Positions 25,610 to 32,663 of a stretch of DNA of 62,302 bases are shown in pieces. Location of the stretch: NCBI RefSeq assembly GCF_016741815.1, contig NZ_JAERRJ010000022.1:1-62302 (forward strand), in the 5' to 3' direction. Both the position numbers and the translations under genes were made by a program. The notes under the pieces were generated by a model. The model saw nothing but the letters and a program-made list of their open reading frames with translations. It was not told the origin of the DNA and did not search any database. The stretch comes from Nocardia acididurans. Its GTDB lineage: Bacteria > Actinomycetota > Actinomycetes > Mycobacteriales > Mycobacteriaceae. The first letter of the stretch is position 1, and each line of letters opens with the position of its first letter.

Positions 25610-26245
25610 TCAGCGACGGGCGGTGCGCTTGGCGGCGGTCTTCTTGGCCGGAGCCTTCTTCGCCGTCTTCTTGGCCGTGGTGGCCTTGGCGGCAGTCGCC
25701 TTCGTGGCAGCCTTCTTGGCCGGAGCCTTCTTGGCGGCCTTGGCCGGAGCCTTCTTGGCGGTGGTGGCCTTGGTGACTGCCTTCTTGGTGGCGGTCTTCT
25801 TGGCCGGAGCCTTGGTGGCGGCCTTCTTGGCGGTGGTCTTGGCCGGAGCCTTGGTCGCCGCCTTCTTCGCCGTCTTCTTGGCGGTGGTCTTCTTGGCGCC
25901 CGCCGCCTTGCCCGACACCGGAGCCGCCACACCACGTTTCACGGCCGGGCCGCTCGCGGTGATCTTCTGCTTGCCGGCGATGATCGCCTTGAACTGCGCA
26001 CCCGGACGGAAGGCCGGGACGGAAGTCGGCTTCACCTTGACGGTTTCACCGGTCCGCGGGTTACGCGCGACACGCGCTGCCCGCTTGCGCTGTTCGAACA
26101 CACCGAAGCCGGTGATGGTGACGCTCTGACCTTTGTTCACCGCACGCACGATGGTGTCGACCATCTGCTCGACCGCTTGAGTCGCCGTGCGCCTATCAGT
26201 ACCCAACTTCTCGGTCAGAACATCGATCAGTTCCGCCTTGTTCAT
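25610..26245 (-). CDS. hupB: HU-like nucleoid protein with Lys/Ala-rich tail
   Basis: The protein has 211 residues. The first ~90 residues are a standard HU domain (MNKAELIDVLTEKLGTDRRTATQAVE, VTITGFGVFEQRKRAARVARNPRTGE, VKVKPTSVPAFRPG). The rest is a low-complexity tail of KKA, PAKK, TKAPAK and TAKKA repeats, like the histone-H1-like tail of mycobacterial HupB. It binds and compacts DNA, and the mycobacterial protein also has iron-related roles. The repeats make the DNA look repetitive, but the reading frame is intact. It lies beside leuD, as in M. tuberculosis. Confidence 0.95.
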   Translation of the reverse strand: MNKAELIDVLTEKLGTDRRTATQAVEQMVDTIVRAVNKGQSVTITGFGVFEQRKRAARVARNPRTGETVKVKPTSVPAFRPGAQFKAIIAGKQKITASGPAVKRGVAAPVSGKAAGAKKTTAKKTAKKAATKAPAKTTAKKAATKAPAKKTATKKAVTKATTAKKAPAKAAKKAPAKKAATKATAAKATTAKKTAKKAPAKKTAAKRTARR

Positions 26246-26400
26246 TGAATCCTCCGCAGACTAATGGCCCGTCGTCGGACCGACTAGGTACCACGGTAAA
26301 CCTTTAGACGGCAAGAGTCTATGTGCCACGCCTATTTTCATGAGACATGGCACACGCCCAGCAACCGGCTCCGGAGCCGTACAGCTATCGTTCGCCTTGA

Positions 26401-27009
26401 TTACGATTCGGAAATGCGCGCCGGAATGGTGGTGGGTTTCCATGTCGGCCTTGCGTTTTCGAACTCGGTGATCTCGTCGCAGCGCCGGAGGGTCAGACCG
26501 ATGTCGTCCAGACCTTCGAGCAGACGCCAGCGCGTGTAATCGTCAATATCGAACGGCAACACGACGGTTCCCGCCGACACGGTGCGCGCCTCGAGGTCGG
26601 TCGCCAATTCCAAACCGGGCTGTTCCTCGAGCAACTTCCAGAGCAATTCCACATCGCTCTGGGCCATCCGGGCCGTCAGAAGCCCGTCCTTACCGGCGTT
26701 CCCGCGGAAGATGTCGGCGAAGCGCGACGAGATCACCACGCGGAAGCCGAAGTCCTTGAGCGCCCAAACAGCGTGCTCGCGTGAGGATCCGGTACCGAAA
26801 TCCGGACCGGCGACCAGGACGCTGCCCCGGTTGTAGGGCTCGGTGTTCAGAATAAAGTGGGGATCCGTCCTCCAAGCCGCGAACAGTCCATCCTCGAAAC
26901 CCGTTCGGGTAACGCGCTTCAGATAGACGGCCGGGATGATCTGGTCGGTGTCGACATTGGATCGGCGCAGCGGAACGCCGATCCCCTTGTGAACCTTGAA
27001 GGCTTCCAT
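26401..27009 (-). CDS. leuD: 3-isopropylmalate dehydratase small subunit
   Basis: The protein has 202 residues. With LeuC it isomerises 2- to 3-isopropylmalate in leucine synthesis. The aconitase swivel domain shows VPLRRSNVDTDQIIPAVYLKR, GPDFGTGSSREHAVWAL and FADIFRGNAGKDGLL. ATG 27009 has AGGAG upstream; the much longer open frame to 27801 is only a shadow of leuC. The gene is 47 bp downstream of leuC and surely cotranscribed with it. The C-terminal tail (FENARPTWKPTTIPARISES) is longer than in some homologues. Confidence 0.95.
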   Translation of the reverse strand: MEAFKVHKGIGVPLRRSNVDTDQIIPAVYLKRVTRTGFEDGLFAAWRTDPHFILNTEPYNRGSVLVAGPDFGTGSSREHAVWALKDFGFRVVISSRFADIFRGNAGKDGLLTARMAQSDVELLWKLLEEQPGLELATDLEARTVSAGTVVLPFDIDDYTRWRLLEGLDDIGLTLRRCDEITEFENARPTWKPTTIPARISES

Positions 27010-27056
27010 GGTTGATTCTCCTGAGTCGGTGCGGGCAGCGGGATCTGGGGCCGGGA

Positions 27057-28481
27057 TCAGTTGAGATCCGCAGGTGAGGACAGGGTTCCGCGCACCGCGG
27101 TGGCCGCCGCGACCAGCGGCGAGACCAGATGCGTGCGACCGCCCTTGCCCTGTCGCCCTTCGAAGTTGCGGTTCGACGTGGACGCGCAGCGCTGGCCCGG
27201 GGAAAGCTGATCCGGGTTCATGCCCAGGCACATGGAACAACCCGCCTGACGCCATTCCGCGCCCGCGGCGGTGAAAATCTCGCCCAGGCCCTCTTTTTCC
27301 GCCTGCAGCCGCACCCGCATGGAACCGGGAACAATCAGCATGCGTACGCCGTCCGCGACCTTGCGATCCTTCAGAACGCCTGCCACGGCACGCAAATCCT
27401 CGATGCGGCCATTCGTGCACGAACCCACGAAAACGGTGTCGACGGTGACATCTCGCAGCGGGGTGCCCGGCTTCAGGTCCATGTACTGCAGCGCCTTCTC
27501 GGCCGCCGCGCGCTCGTTCTCGTCGACGATCTGCTCCGGATCGGGCACCGTATCGCCCAGCGGCGCACCCTGTCCCGGGTTGGTGCCCCAGGTCACGAAG
27601 GGGGTCAGCTGCGAGGCGTCGATATGCACCTCTTCGTCGAAAACCGCGCCCTCGTCGGTCTTCAGGGCATCCCAGGCCGCAACGGCCGCATCCCAATCCG
27701 CGCCCTCGGGGGCGTGCGGACGGCCCTTCAGGAACTCGTAGGTGATCTCGTCGGGGGCGACCATGCCCGCGCGGGCGCCGGCCTCGATCGACATGTTGCA
27801 CATGGTCATCCGGGCCTCCATGGACATGGCCCGGACCGCGTCACCGCGGTATTCGAGCACATAGCCCTGGCCGCCGCCGGTGCCGATCTGCGCGATGACG
27901 GCGAGGATCACGTCCTTGGAGGTGACGCCGTCGGGCAGGTCGCCGTCGACATTGATGGCCATGGTCTTGAACGGGCGCAGCGACAGCGTCTGCGTCGCCA
28001 GCACGTGTTCCACTTCCGAGGTGCCGATACCCATCGCGAGCGCGCCGAACGCGCCGTGCGTGGAGGTGTGCGAATCACCGCACACCACCGTGGTTCCCGG
28101 CTGCGTCAGGCCCAGCTGCGGGCCGACCACGTGCACGATGCCCTGATCCAGATCGCCCATGGGGTGCAGGCGGATACCGAATTCCTCGCAGTTGCGGCGC
28201 AGGGTTTCGACCTGCGTGCGCGAGACGGGATCCGCGATGGGCTTGTCGATGTCGACCGTCGGGACGTTGTGGTCCTCGGTGGCGATGGTGAGATCCGGGC
28301 GTCGCACCGGCCGACCGGCTTGGCGCAGGCCGTCGAACGCCTGCGGGCTGGTGACCTCGTGCACGAGGTGCAGGTCGATGTAGATGAGGTCGGGTTCGCG
28401 GTTCGCGCCTTCACCTTCGCCGCGAACGACGACGTGCTGATCCCAGACCTTCTCCGCCAGAGTGCGTGGCCGATCGGCCAT
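27057..28481 (-). CDS. leuC: 3-isopropylmalate dehydratase large subunit
   Basis: The protein has 474 residues in the aconitase family. It carries the [4Fe-4S] cluster with Cys ligands in VGSCTNGRIEDLR and CSMCLGMN, plus CGDSHTSTHGAFGALAMGIGTSEVEHVLATQT and the N-terminal LAEKVWDQHVV. It acts with LeuD in leucine biosynthesis. The start ATG 28481 follows a GAGG site. The divergent gap to the IclR-type gene contains a palindrome (28622-28652), and in actinobacteria an IclR regulator (LtbR) represses leuCD and leuB, so control from next door is likely. Confidence 0.96.
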   Translation of the reverse strand: MADRPRTLAEKVWDQHVVVRGEGEGANREPDLIYIDLHLVHEVTSPQAFDGLRQAGRPVRRPDLTIATEDHNVPTVDIDKPIADPVSRTQVETLRRNCEEFGIRLHPMGDLDQGIVHVVGPQLGLTQPGTTVVCGDSHTSTHGAFGALAMGIGTSEVEHVLATQTLSLRPFKTMAINVDGDLPDGVTSKDVILAVIAQIGTGGGQGYVLEYRGDAVRAMSMEARMTMCNMSIEAGARAGMVAPDEITYEFLKGRPHAPEGADWDAAVAAWDALKTDEGAVFDEEVHIDASQLTPFVTWGTNPGQGAPLGDTVPDPEQIVDENERAAAEKALQYMDLKPGTPLRDVTVDTVFVGSCTNGRIEDLRAVAGVLKDRKVADGVRMLIVPGSMRVRLQAEKEGLGEIFTAAGAEWRQAGCSMCLGMNPDQLSPGQRCASTSNRNFEGRQGKGGRTHLVSPLVAAATAVRGTLSSPADLN

Positions 28482-28599
28482 AGCTCCATCACCTCTCGAT
28501 AGACATACCCGCGCCGGGGCTGGTGACGCGGGAGGTTCGCTGCGCCCGCATGAACCGGATTCCGGTCCGGGCCGAGAGCGCCGAGCGGCGGATCCCGGT

Positions 28600-28652
28600 T
28601 TGCGTTTCCCAACATGCGAGACGCTATGATCAATCTATGAGACAGCATAGCG
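28600..28652 (+). promoter_or_regulatory. promoter and palindromic operator at the IclR start
   Basis: TATGAT (28625-28630) is a good -10 box ending 6 bases before the ATG at 28637, with TTGCGT (28600-28605) as a weak -35, so the mRNA should be leaderless. CGCTATG (28622-28628) and CATAGCG (28646-28652) form a perfect inverted repeat that spans the -10 box and the start codon, ideal for autorepression. Confidence 0.6.
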
Positions 28653-29338
28653 GTATCGGCGTTCTGGACAAAGCCATGGCGGTCCTGCACGCCGTCGCCG
28701 AGCAACCCTGCGGCCTCAACGAGCTCTGCGCCCGCACCGGCCTGCCCCGCGCCACCGCCCACCGCCTGGCCGTGGGCCTCGAGGCGCATCGCATGCTCGC
28801 CCGCGACAACCAGGGCCTGTGGCGTCCCGGCCCGGCCCTGTCGGAGCTGGCCACCACCGCCAGCGACCCGCTGCTGGACGCCGCCGCCACCATTCTTCCG
28901 CGCCTGCGCGAGATCACCGGCGAGAGCGTCCAGCTCTACCGCCGCGACGGCAACGCCCGCGTCTGCGCGGCCGCCATGGAACCCGCCGCCGGCCTGCGCG
29001 ACACCGTCCCGATCGGCGCGCGCCTACCCCTGACCGCCGGTTCCGCCGCGAAAGTCCTGCTCGCCTGGGCGGACCCGGAACTCCAGCGCACGGTCCTCCC
29101 GGAAGCGGTATTCGGTGAGCGCGCCCTCGCGGAGGTGCGCCGCCGCGGCTGGGCTCAGAGCGCCGCCGAACGCGCCGCCGGCGTGGCCAGCGTCTCGGCC
29201 CCCGTGCGGGACGCGTCGGGCACGGTCGTCGCGGCCGTCTCGGTATCCGGACCCATCGACCGCATGGGCCGCCGCCCCGGCGCCCGCTGGGCCGCCGACC
29301 TGGTGGCCGCCGCCGACGCCCTCCACAAGCGCCTCTGA
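28637..29338 (+). CDS. IclR-family regulator, probably LtbR-like (leucine genes)
   Basis: The protein has 233 residues. The winged helix is at about 8-65 (GVLDKAMAVLHAVAEQPCGLNELCARTGLPRATAHRLAVGLE split over three helices), followed by the effector domain (LREITGESVQLYRRDGNARVC, LPLTAGSAAKVLLAW, AERAAGVASVSAPVRD, VVAAVSVSGPIDRM). The divergent position next to leuCD is the same as for Rv2989 in M. tuberculosis and for LtbR of Corynebacterium, which represses leuB and leuCD. ATG 28637 is taken because the -10 box sits 6 bases upstream (leaderless). The regulatory target is inferred from position only. Confidence 0.88.
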   Translation: MRQHSGIGVLDKAMAVLHAVAEQPCGLNELCARTGLPRATAHRLAVGLEAHRMLARDNQGLWRPGPALSELATTASDPLLDAAATILPRLREITGESVQLYRRDGNARVCAAAMEPAAGLRDTVPIGARLPLTAGSAAKVLLAWADPELQRTVLPEAVFGERALAEVRRRGWAQSAAERAAGVASVSAPVRDASGTVVAAVSVSGPIDRMGRRPGARWAADLVAAADALHKRL

Positions 29339-29822
29339 CGCGACACCGGGGCCGGTCCCAGCCCGGATCCCGATTTCCCTCCGCCACAGCTGTCACGGCA
29401 ACCACAGGGGCCACCACGGCGCCCGCGCGAGCCAACACAGGGCGGAAGCTCGATCCCCACAGCACAGTTCGGCGGCCGCCGGTCACGGAAAGACCGGCGG
29501 CCGCCGATCGCGTATTCGGTTGTGCCGCCTGCCCTCCCTGAGCACCCGACCAGCCACGACAGCGACCGTAATCGGGCCGGTTGTGGCCGAACCGGCGTCG
29601 GCACGCAGGGCCGGCCGGACCCGGAGTGGCACGGTGCACCAACCAGGCCGACGTCGGCGCCCGAGGCCGGCCCGACCTCGGGGCGGCACGGTGCACGACA
29701 TACGAATCGGCCACCAGGCGCGGCCGACATCGCTCCCGCCGGTTCGACCCCGCCGCCGCGAGCCGCACTCGACGCGTGCGTGGCTCACCGCAGCGTGCGT
29801 GGCTCACCCCAGCGGGCATGAC
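29339..29822. other. 484-bp GC-rich gap with tandem repeats
   Basis: Open frames exist on both strands but none has a convincing start, family motif or codon pattern. The stretch has two imperfect copies of a segment containing GGCACGGTGCAC (at about 29628 and 29690). A 19-bp tandem repeat starts GCGTGCGTGGCTCACC (29774-29792, 29793-29811), with a degenerate third copy at 29812-29830. No promoter or RNA gene was recognised. Confidence 0.4.
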
Positions 29823-29830
29823 TCAGTGCG
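29774..29830. repeat. 19-bp tandem repeat, three copies
   Basis: Units GCGTGCGTGGCTCACCGCA (29774-29792) and GCGTGCGTGGCTCACCCCA (29793-29811) differ at one base. A third, degenerate unit GCGGGCATGACTCAGTGCG (29812-29830) runs into the 3' end of the Acg-like gene and includes its stop codon. Confidence 0.6.
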
Positions 29831-30794
29831 GCGTGCGCGCGAAGACCTCGTCGGTGCCGCGCCGAGGGGTTTCGGGGAGGGGGGCGGCGCTGGAGCGGAC
29901 CCAGCCGGCGCGGACCATGGCCTGCGGAAAGCGGCCCTCGCACAGGCCGAATCGGATCTCCTCGCGCAGGTCGGGGACACCGAGGGGTTCGGTCTGGATG
30001 CAGGTGGCCAGGCCCAGGTCAGTGGCCGCGAGCAGTAGGGCGCTGAGGGATTCGCCGGCCTGGAGCTGGGCGCGGCGGTCGTCGCGGCCGGTGCTGACGA
30101 CCAGCCATTCGGCGTCGTCGTGGGATCGGGCGATGTCGATCAGGACGGGGTCGGCGAAGGAACGGCAGGGCAGTTGGTCGTCGGTGCGGACCGCGGTCAC
30201 ATTGCGGGCGGGGACGCCGTCCGAGGTGCCGCGGCGGCCACTCCAGGCCGCGAGTTCGACCTGATAGAGGGCGTCGTCGGCATGCCGTTCGGCGGCGGTG
30301 CGGATGAGTTTGCCGAGTTGCGGGCGCATGGTCTCGGGCACGGTGTGGACGGCCGCGCCGAAGCGGGTCGCGTAGTCCGAGGCGGTGCGGATGTAGCGCT
30401 GCGGCACCTCGCCGTAGGCGAAGCGGCGCCGGTCGCTGCGGCGGTGCACCATCGCGGCGGTGAGTCCGAAGTCGGTGCCGCGGGCCCGTTTCCGGGACAG
30501 CCGGAGCGTGGCCAGGTGATTCGGATCCGCGGGATCCGGGAGGTGTTCGACCTCGGTGGCCCAGCCCAGTGCGGCGAGCGCGACGCGCAGGTGGTGCAGG
30601 ACCGCGCCGCAGCTCAGGACGAGTGCCCGCTGTTCGGGGTCGGTCGCGGTGAGGTGCCGGGCGGGGTCGGCGTAGAGGTCGAGCTCGCCGCCGTCGAAGT
30701 GCCAGCGCCAGGGCTGGGAGTTGTGGACCGACGGCGCGCGCTGAGCCAGTCCGATCGCGGCTCGAATCGTTTCGAGGCCGGGGTTTCCACGCAT
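29823..30794 (-). CDS. Acg-family FMN-binding (nitroreductase-like) protein
   Basis: The protein has 323 residues in the Acg subfamily of nitroreductase-fold flavoproteins. It shows the FMN-binding start RAAIGLAQRAPSVHNSQPWRWHF, then DPEQRALVLSCGAVLHHLRVAL, VHRRSDRRRF, and in the second half AGESLSALLLAATDLGLATCIQTEPLG. In M. tuberculosis Acg (Rv2032) and relatives belong to the DosR dormancy regulon and may sequester FMN rather than act as reductases. ATG 30794 has AAAGGA upstream; the extension to 30860 is rejected. The response regulator of DevR/DosR type next door makes a hypoxia or redox link likely, though no clear DosR box was found. Confidence 0.82.
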   Translation of the reverse strand: MRGNPGLETIRAAIGLAQRAPSVHNSQPWRWHFDGGELDLYADPARHLTATDPEQRALVLSCGAVLHHLRVALAALGWATEVEHLPDPADPNHLATLRLSRKRARGTDFGLTAAMVHRRSDRRRFAYGEVPQRYIRTASDYATRFGAAVHTVPETMRPQLGKLIRTAAERHADDALYQVELAAWSGRRGTSDGVPARNVTAVRTDDQLPCRSFADPVLIDIARSHDDAEWLVVSTGRDDRRAQLQAGESLSALLLAATDLGLATCIQTEPLGVPDLREEIRFGLCEGRFPQAMVRAGWVRSSAAPLPETPRRGTDEVFARTPH

Positions 30795-30899
30795 GACTCG
30801 GGTGGTCCTTTCGGGTGGATGGGAGGGTCTCCTCTCCACTTGTCCCCGGTCAGCGGGCATCCGGCAGCGATTCGAAGGTCATGAGAATTCGTGACTTCC

Positions 30900-30911
30900 G
30901 GGCATATGCCC
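30900..30911. promoter_or_regulatory. 12-bp perfect palindrome GGGCATATGCCC
   Basis: It lies 106 bp upstream of the Acg-like gene and 18 bp past the end of the response-regulator gene. NarL/LuxR-family regulators bind such short symmetric sites, but it does not match the DosR box GGGACT-N2-AGTCCC. Confidence 0.35.
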
Positions 30912-30929
30912 TGCTCGCCCGCATGCGAT

Positions 30930-31589
30930 TCAGCTCACCTCGGGCATATCGGGCGCGAGCCCGAGCCGGGCGGCCACCACCGCCGCCTGCGCCCGGCGCT
31001 CCAGGCCCAGCTTTCTCAGCAGCTGGGAAACGTAGTTCTTGACCGTGCGCTCGGACAGGAACATCCGCCGCGCGATCTGCCGATTGGTCAGCCCCGCGCC
31101 GAGCATGCGCAGCAGCTCGTATTCGCGGTCGGTGAGGTCGTGGAGCGGGCCGGGCCTGCCCGCCGCGGTGTCGGCGCGCAGGCGGCGCATGAGGGCCGCC
31201 GTGGCGTGCGTGTCCAGCAGCGACTTGCCCTGCGCCACCGCGCGGACGGCGTCGAGCAGGTCGCGGCGGCCGACATCCTTGACCAGGTAGGCGTTGGCCC
31301 CGGCCAGCACCGCGCCGATGATGGCCTCCTCGTCGGAGTACGAGGTGAGGATCAGCAGCCGCAGGCCGGGCAACAGATCGCGCAGGTCGCGGCATAGTTC
31401 GATGCCGTTGCAGTCGGGCAGCCGGACGTCGAGAATCGCCACGTCGGCGGGCTGATGCGGGAGCAGCGTGCGGGCTTGCGCGCAGGTGGCGGCCTCGCCG
31501 GCGGTGCGCATATCGGGTTCGCCGTCGATGAGGCAGCGCAGGCCGATCCGGACCACCTCGTGGTCGTCGACGAGGAAGACCCGGATCAT
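30930..31589 (-). CDS. NarL/LuxR-type response regulator resembling DevR/DosR
   Basis: The protein has 219 residues. The receiver domain shows acidic pocket Asp8-Asp9, phosphoacceptor Asp54 (ILDVRLPDCNGIELCRDL), Thr82 (LILTSYSDEEA) and Lys104 (YLVKDV). These are at exactly the numbers of M. tuberculosis DosR. The C-terminal LuxR helix-turn-helix (about 151-205) reads LTDREYELLRMLGAGLTNRQIARRMFLSERTVKNYVSQLLRKLG in segments also seen in DosR. No histidine kinase is adjacent, so it is an orphan here. It lies upstream of the Acg-like gene, a typical DosR target. I infer a low-oxygen or NO response, but other NarL roles are possible. Confidence 0.87.
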   Translation of the reverse strand: MIRVFLVDDHEVVRIGLRCLIDGEPDMRTAGEAATCAQARTLLPHQPADVAILDVRLPDCNGIELCRDLRDLLPGLRLLILTSYSDEEAIIGAVLAGANAYLVKDVGRRDLLDAVRAVAQGKSLLDTHATAALMRRLRADTAAGRPGPLHDLTDREYELLRMLGAGLTNRQIARRMFLSERTVKNYVSQLLRKLGLERRAQAAVVAARLGLAPDMPEVS

Positions 31590-31719
31590 CGCTCACCCCT
31601 GTCGTTTCCGAGTGTTTGAAGTCCAACCGGTCGGTACTACATCTGGTGCGGATACCCGGCGTGATCAGGCCCAAACGCCGCCGGAGGAGGGTGTGTGTCC
31701 TGCGTCATACGGCGTAAAT

Positions 31720-31725
31720 TACAGT
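31720..31725 (+). promoter_or_regulatory. possible -10 box TACAGT (leaderless start)
   Basis: TACAGT ends six bases before ATG 31732, the spacing expected for leaderless transcription in actinobacteria. No good -35 box was seen. Confidence 0.35.
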
Positions 31726-31731
31726 CGCCAC

Positions 31732-32235
31732 ATGGGAGTTAATCAACGCGCGCAGATCGTGATGTCCGAACAGGAGATCAGCGATTTTCTCGAGCGCAGT
31801 CGCGTCGCCACGCTGGCCACACTGGGCCCGACGGGCACGCCGCACCTGATCGCCATGTGGTACGCCCTGATCGACGGCGAGATCTGGTTCGAGACCAAGG
31901 CCAAGGCCCAGAAAGTGGTCAATCTGCGCCGCGATCCGCGGGTGACGGTGCTGGTCGAGGCCGGCGATACCTACGACCAGCTGCGCGGCCTGTCCATCGA
32001 GGGCCGCGCGGAAATCGTGGACGATCCCGAAGCCCTGTTCCGGGTGGGTATCAGCGTGTGGGAGCGCTACACCGGCCCGTACAGCGACGATATGAAGCCG
32101 TACGTGGACGCCATGCTGAACAAGCGGGTGGCGATTCGCGTGGTGCCCGAACGTATCCGCAGCTGGGATCACCGCAAACTGGGTCTGCCCGCAATGCCGC
32201 TGGGCGGATCCACCGTGCAACCTTCCGATGTTTAA
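31732..32235 (+). CDS. pyridoxamine-5'-phosphate-oxidase-fold (F420/FMN split-barrel) protein
   Basis: The protein has 167 residues. The split beta-barrel is visible as FLERSRVATLATLGPTGTPHLIAMWYAL, EIWFETKAKAQKVVNLRRDPRVTVLVEAG and LRGLSIEGRAEIVDDP. The KAQKVVNLRRDPRV segment is typical of F420H2-dependent or FMN-binding actinobacterial members. Its place between the leuCD/IclR region and gltX matches Rv2991 of M. tuberculosis, and cofC in the same window shows that the cell makes F420. ATG 31732 follows TACAGT (31720-31725) by six bases, so it is possibly leaderless. A 20-bp perfect hairpin lies downstream. Confidence 0.85.
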   Translation: MGVNQRAQIVMSEQEISDFLERSRVATLATLGPTGTPHLIAMWYALIDGEIWFETKAKAQKVVNLRRDPRVTVLVEAGDTYDQLRGLSIEGRAEIVDDPEALFRVGISVWERYTGPYSDDMKPYVDAMLNKRVAIRVVPERIRSWDHRKLGLPAMPLGGSTVQPSDV

Positions 32236-32282
32236 TCCAACAAACAGCGGAACGATTCGGCAACCGGCCTGAGAACACGCGA

Positions 32283-32324
32283 AAAGCGAAGGCCCCCAGC
32301 AGTTCTGCTGGGGGCCTTCGCTTT
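32283..32324. terminator. 20-bp perfect bidirectional terminator hairpin
   Basis: The arms AAAGCGAAGGCCCCCAGCAG (32283-32302) and its exact complement (32305-32324) are separated by TT. On the minus strand it follows tRNA-Glu by two bases and is followed by CTTTTC; on the plus strand it ends the split-barrel gene. It is the strongest terminator in the window. Confidence 0.85.
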
Positions 32325-32325
32325 G

Positions 32326-32398
32326 TAGTCCCGACGGGATTTGAACCCGCGCTACCGCCTTGAGAGGGCGGCGTCCTAGGCCGCTAGACGACGGGACC
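32326..32398 (-). tRNA. tRNA-Glu (CTC)
   Basis: The 73-nt cloverleaf, read on the minus strand, begins GGTCCCG and ends CGGGACTA. The anticodon loop CTCTCAA gives anticodon CTC for glutamate, and the T-loop GGTTCAAAT is present. The CCA end is not encoded. It lies close to tRNA-Gln and gltX; the perfect hairpin at 32283-32324 terminates it. Confidence 0.93.
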
Positions 32399-32410
32399 AG
32401 GAGTGAGATT

Positions 32411-32457
32411 TCGGCGGCGGTGCCGCCGAGTTTCTCGAATGAGAACCGGAGTTCTCA
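32411..32457 (-). terminator. two small hairpins after tRNA-Gln
   Basis: TGAGAAC-CGGA-GTTCTCA (32440-32457) begins 3 bases beyond the tRNA-Gln 3' end, and TCGGCGGC-GGT-GCCGCCGA (32411-32429) follows before tRNA-Glu. They may be processing or partial termination structures. Neither has a clear T-run. Confidence 0.4.
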
Positions 32458-32460
32458 CAG

Positions 32461-32532
32461 CTGGGGTACCAGGACTCGAACCTAGAATGGCTGAACCAGA
32501 ATCAGCTGTGTTGCCAATTACACCATACCCCA
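32461..32532 (-). tRNA. tRNA-Gln (CTG)
   Basis: The 72-nt cloverleaf, read on the minus strand, begins TGGGGTA and ends TACCCCAG. The anticodon arm CTGATTCTGGTTCAG gives anticodon CTG for glutamine, and the T-arm CTAGGTTCGAGTCCTGG is canonical. The CCA end is not encoded. Actinobacteria charge this tRNA with glutamate first and then amidate it, so its pairing with gltX is functionally sensible. Confidence 0.93.
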
Positions 32533-32663
32533 TTGGCCCGGACTCTCGGCCTGCCCCTTGTGGGAGCTTCCCGGCCGCTTTCCGAACGAGAAGAAGATTA
32601 GCAGGCCGAGCCCGGGGAACCACAAATCGGCTGGTCAGAGGCCGGTTTTAGGTCGTGCTCCGA

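Noticed and set aside
25620..25920. Regular short repeats resembling a CRISPR or minisatellite
   Set aside because: They are the Lys/Ala-rich (PAKKA-type) codons of the hupB tail; the frame is continuous and there are no unique spacers.
26401..27801. 466-codon frame extending LeuD upstream
   Set aside because: The extension lies in another frame of leuC; LeuD starts at ATG 27009 with a good ribosome site.
29522..29821. Small open frames in the 484-bp gap
   Set aside because: No ribosome site, no motif, Arg/Pro-rich composition, and competing frames on both strands.
30794..30930. Canonical DosR box upstream of the Acg-like gene
   Set aside because: No sequence close to GGGACT-N2-AGTCCC was found; only the different palindrome GGGCATATGCCC.
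32283..32324. 20-bp inverted repeat as an insertion-sequence end
   Set aside because: It is a single hairpin directly after tRNA-Glu with a T-run, so terminator is the simpler reading.
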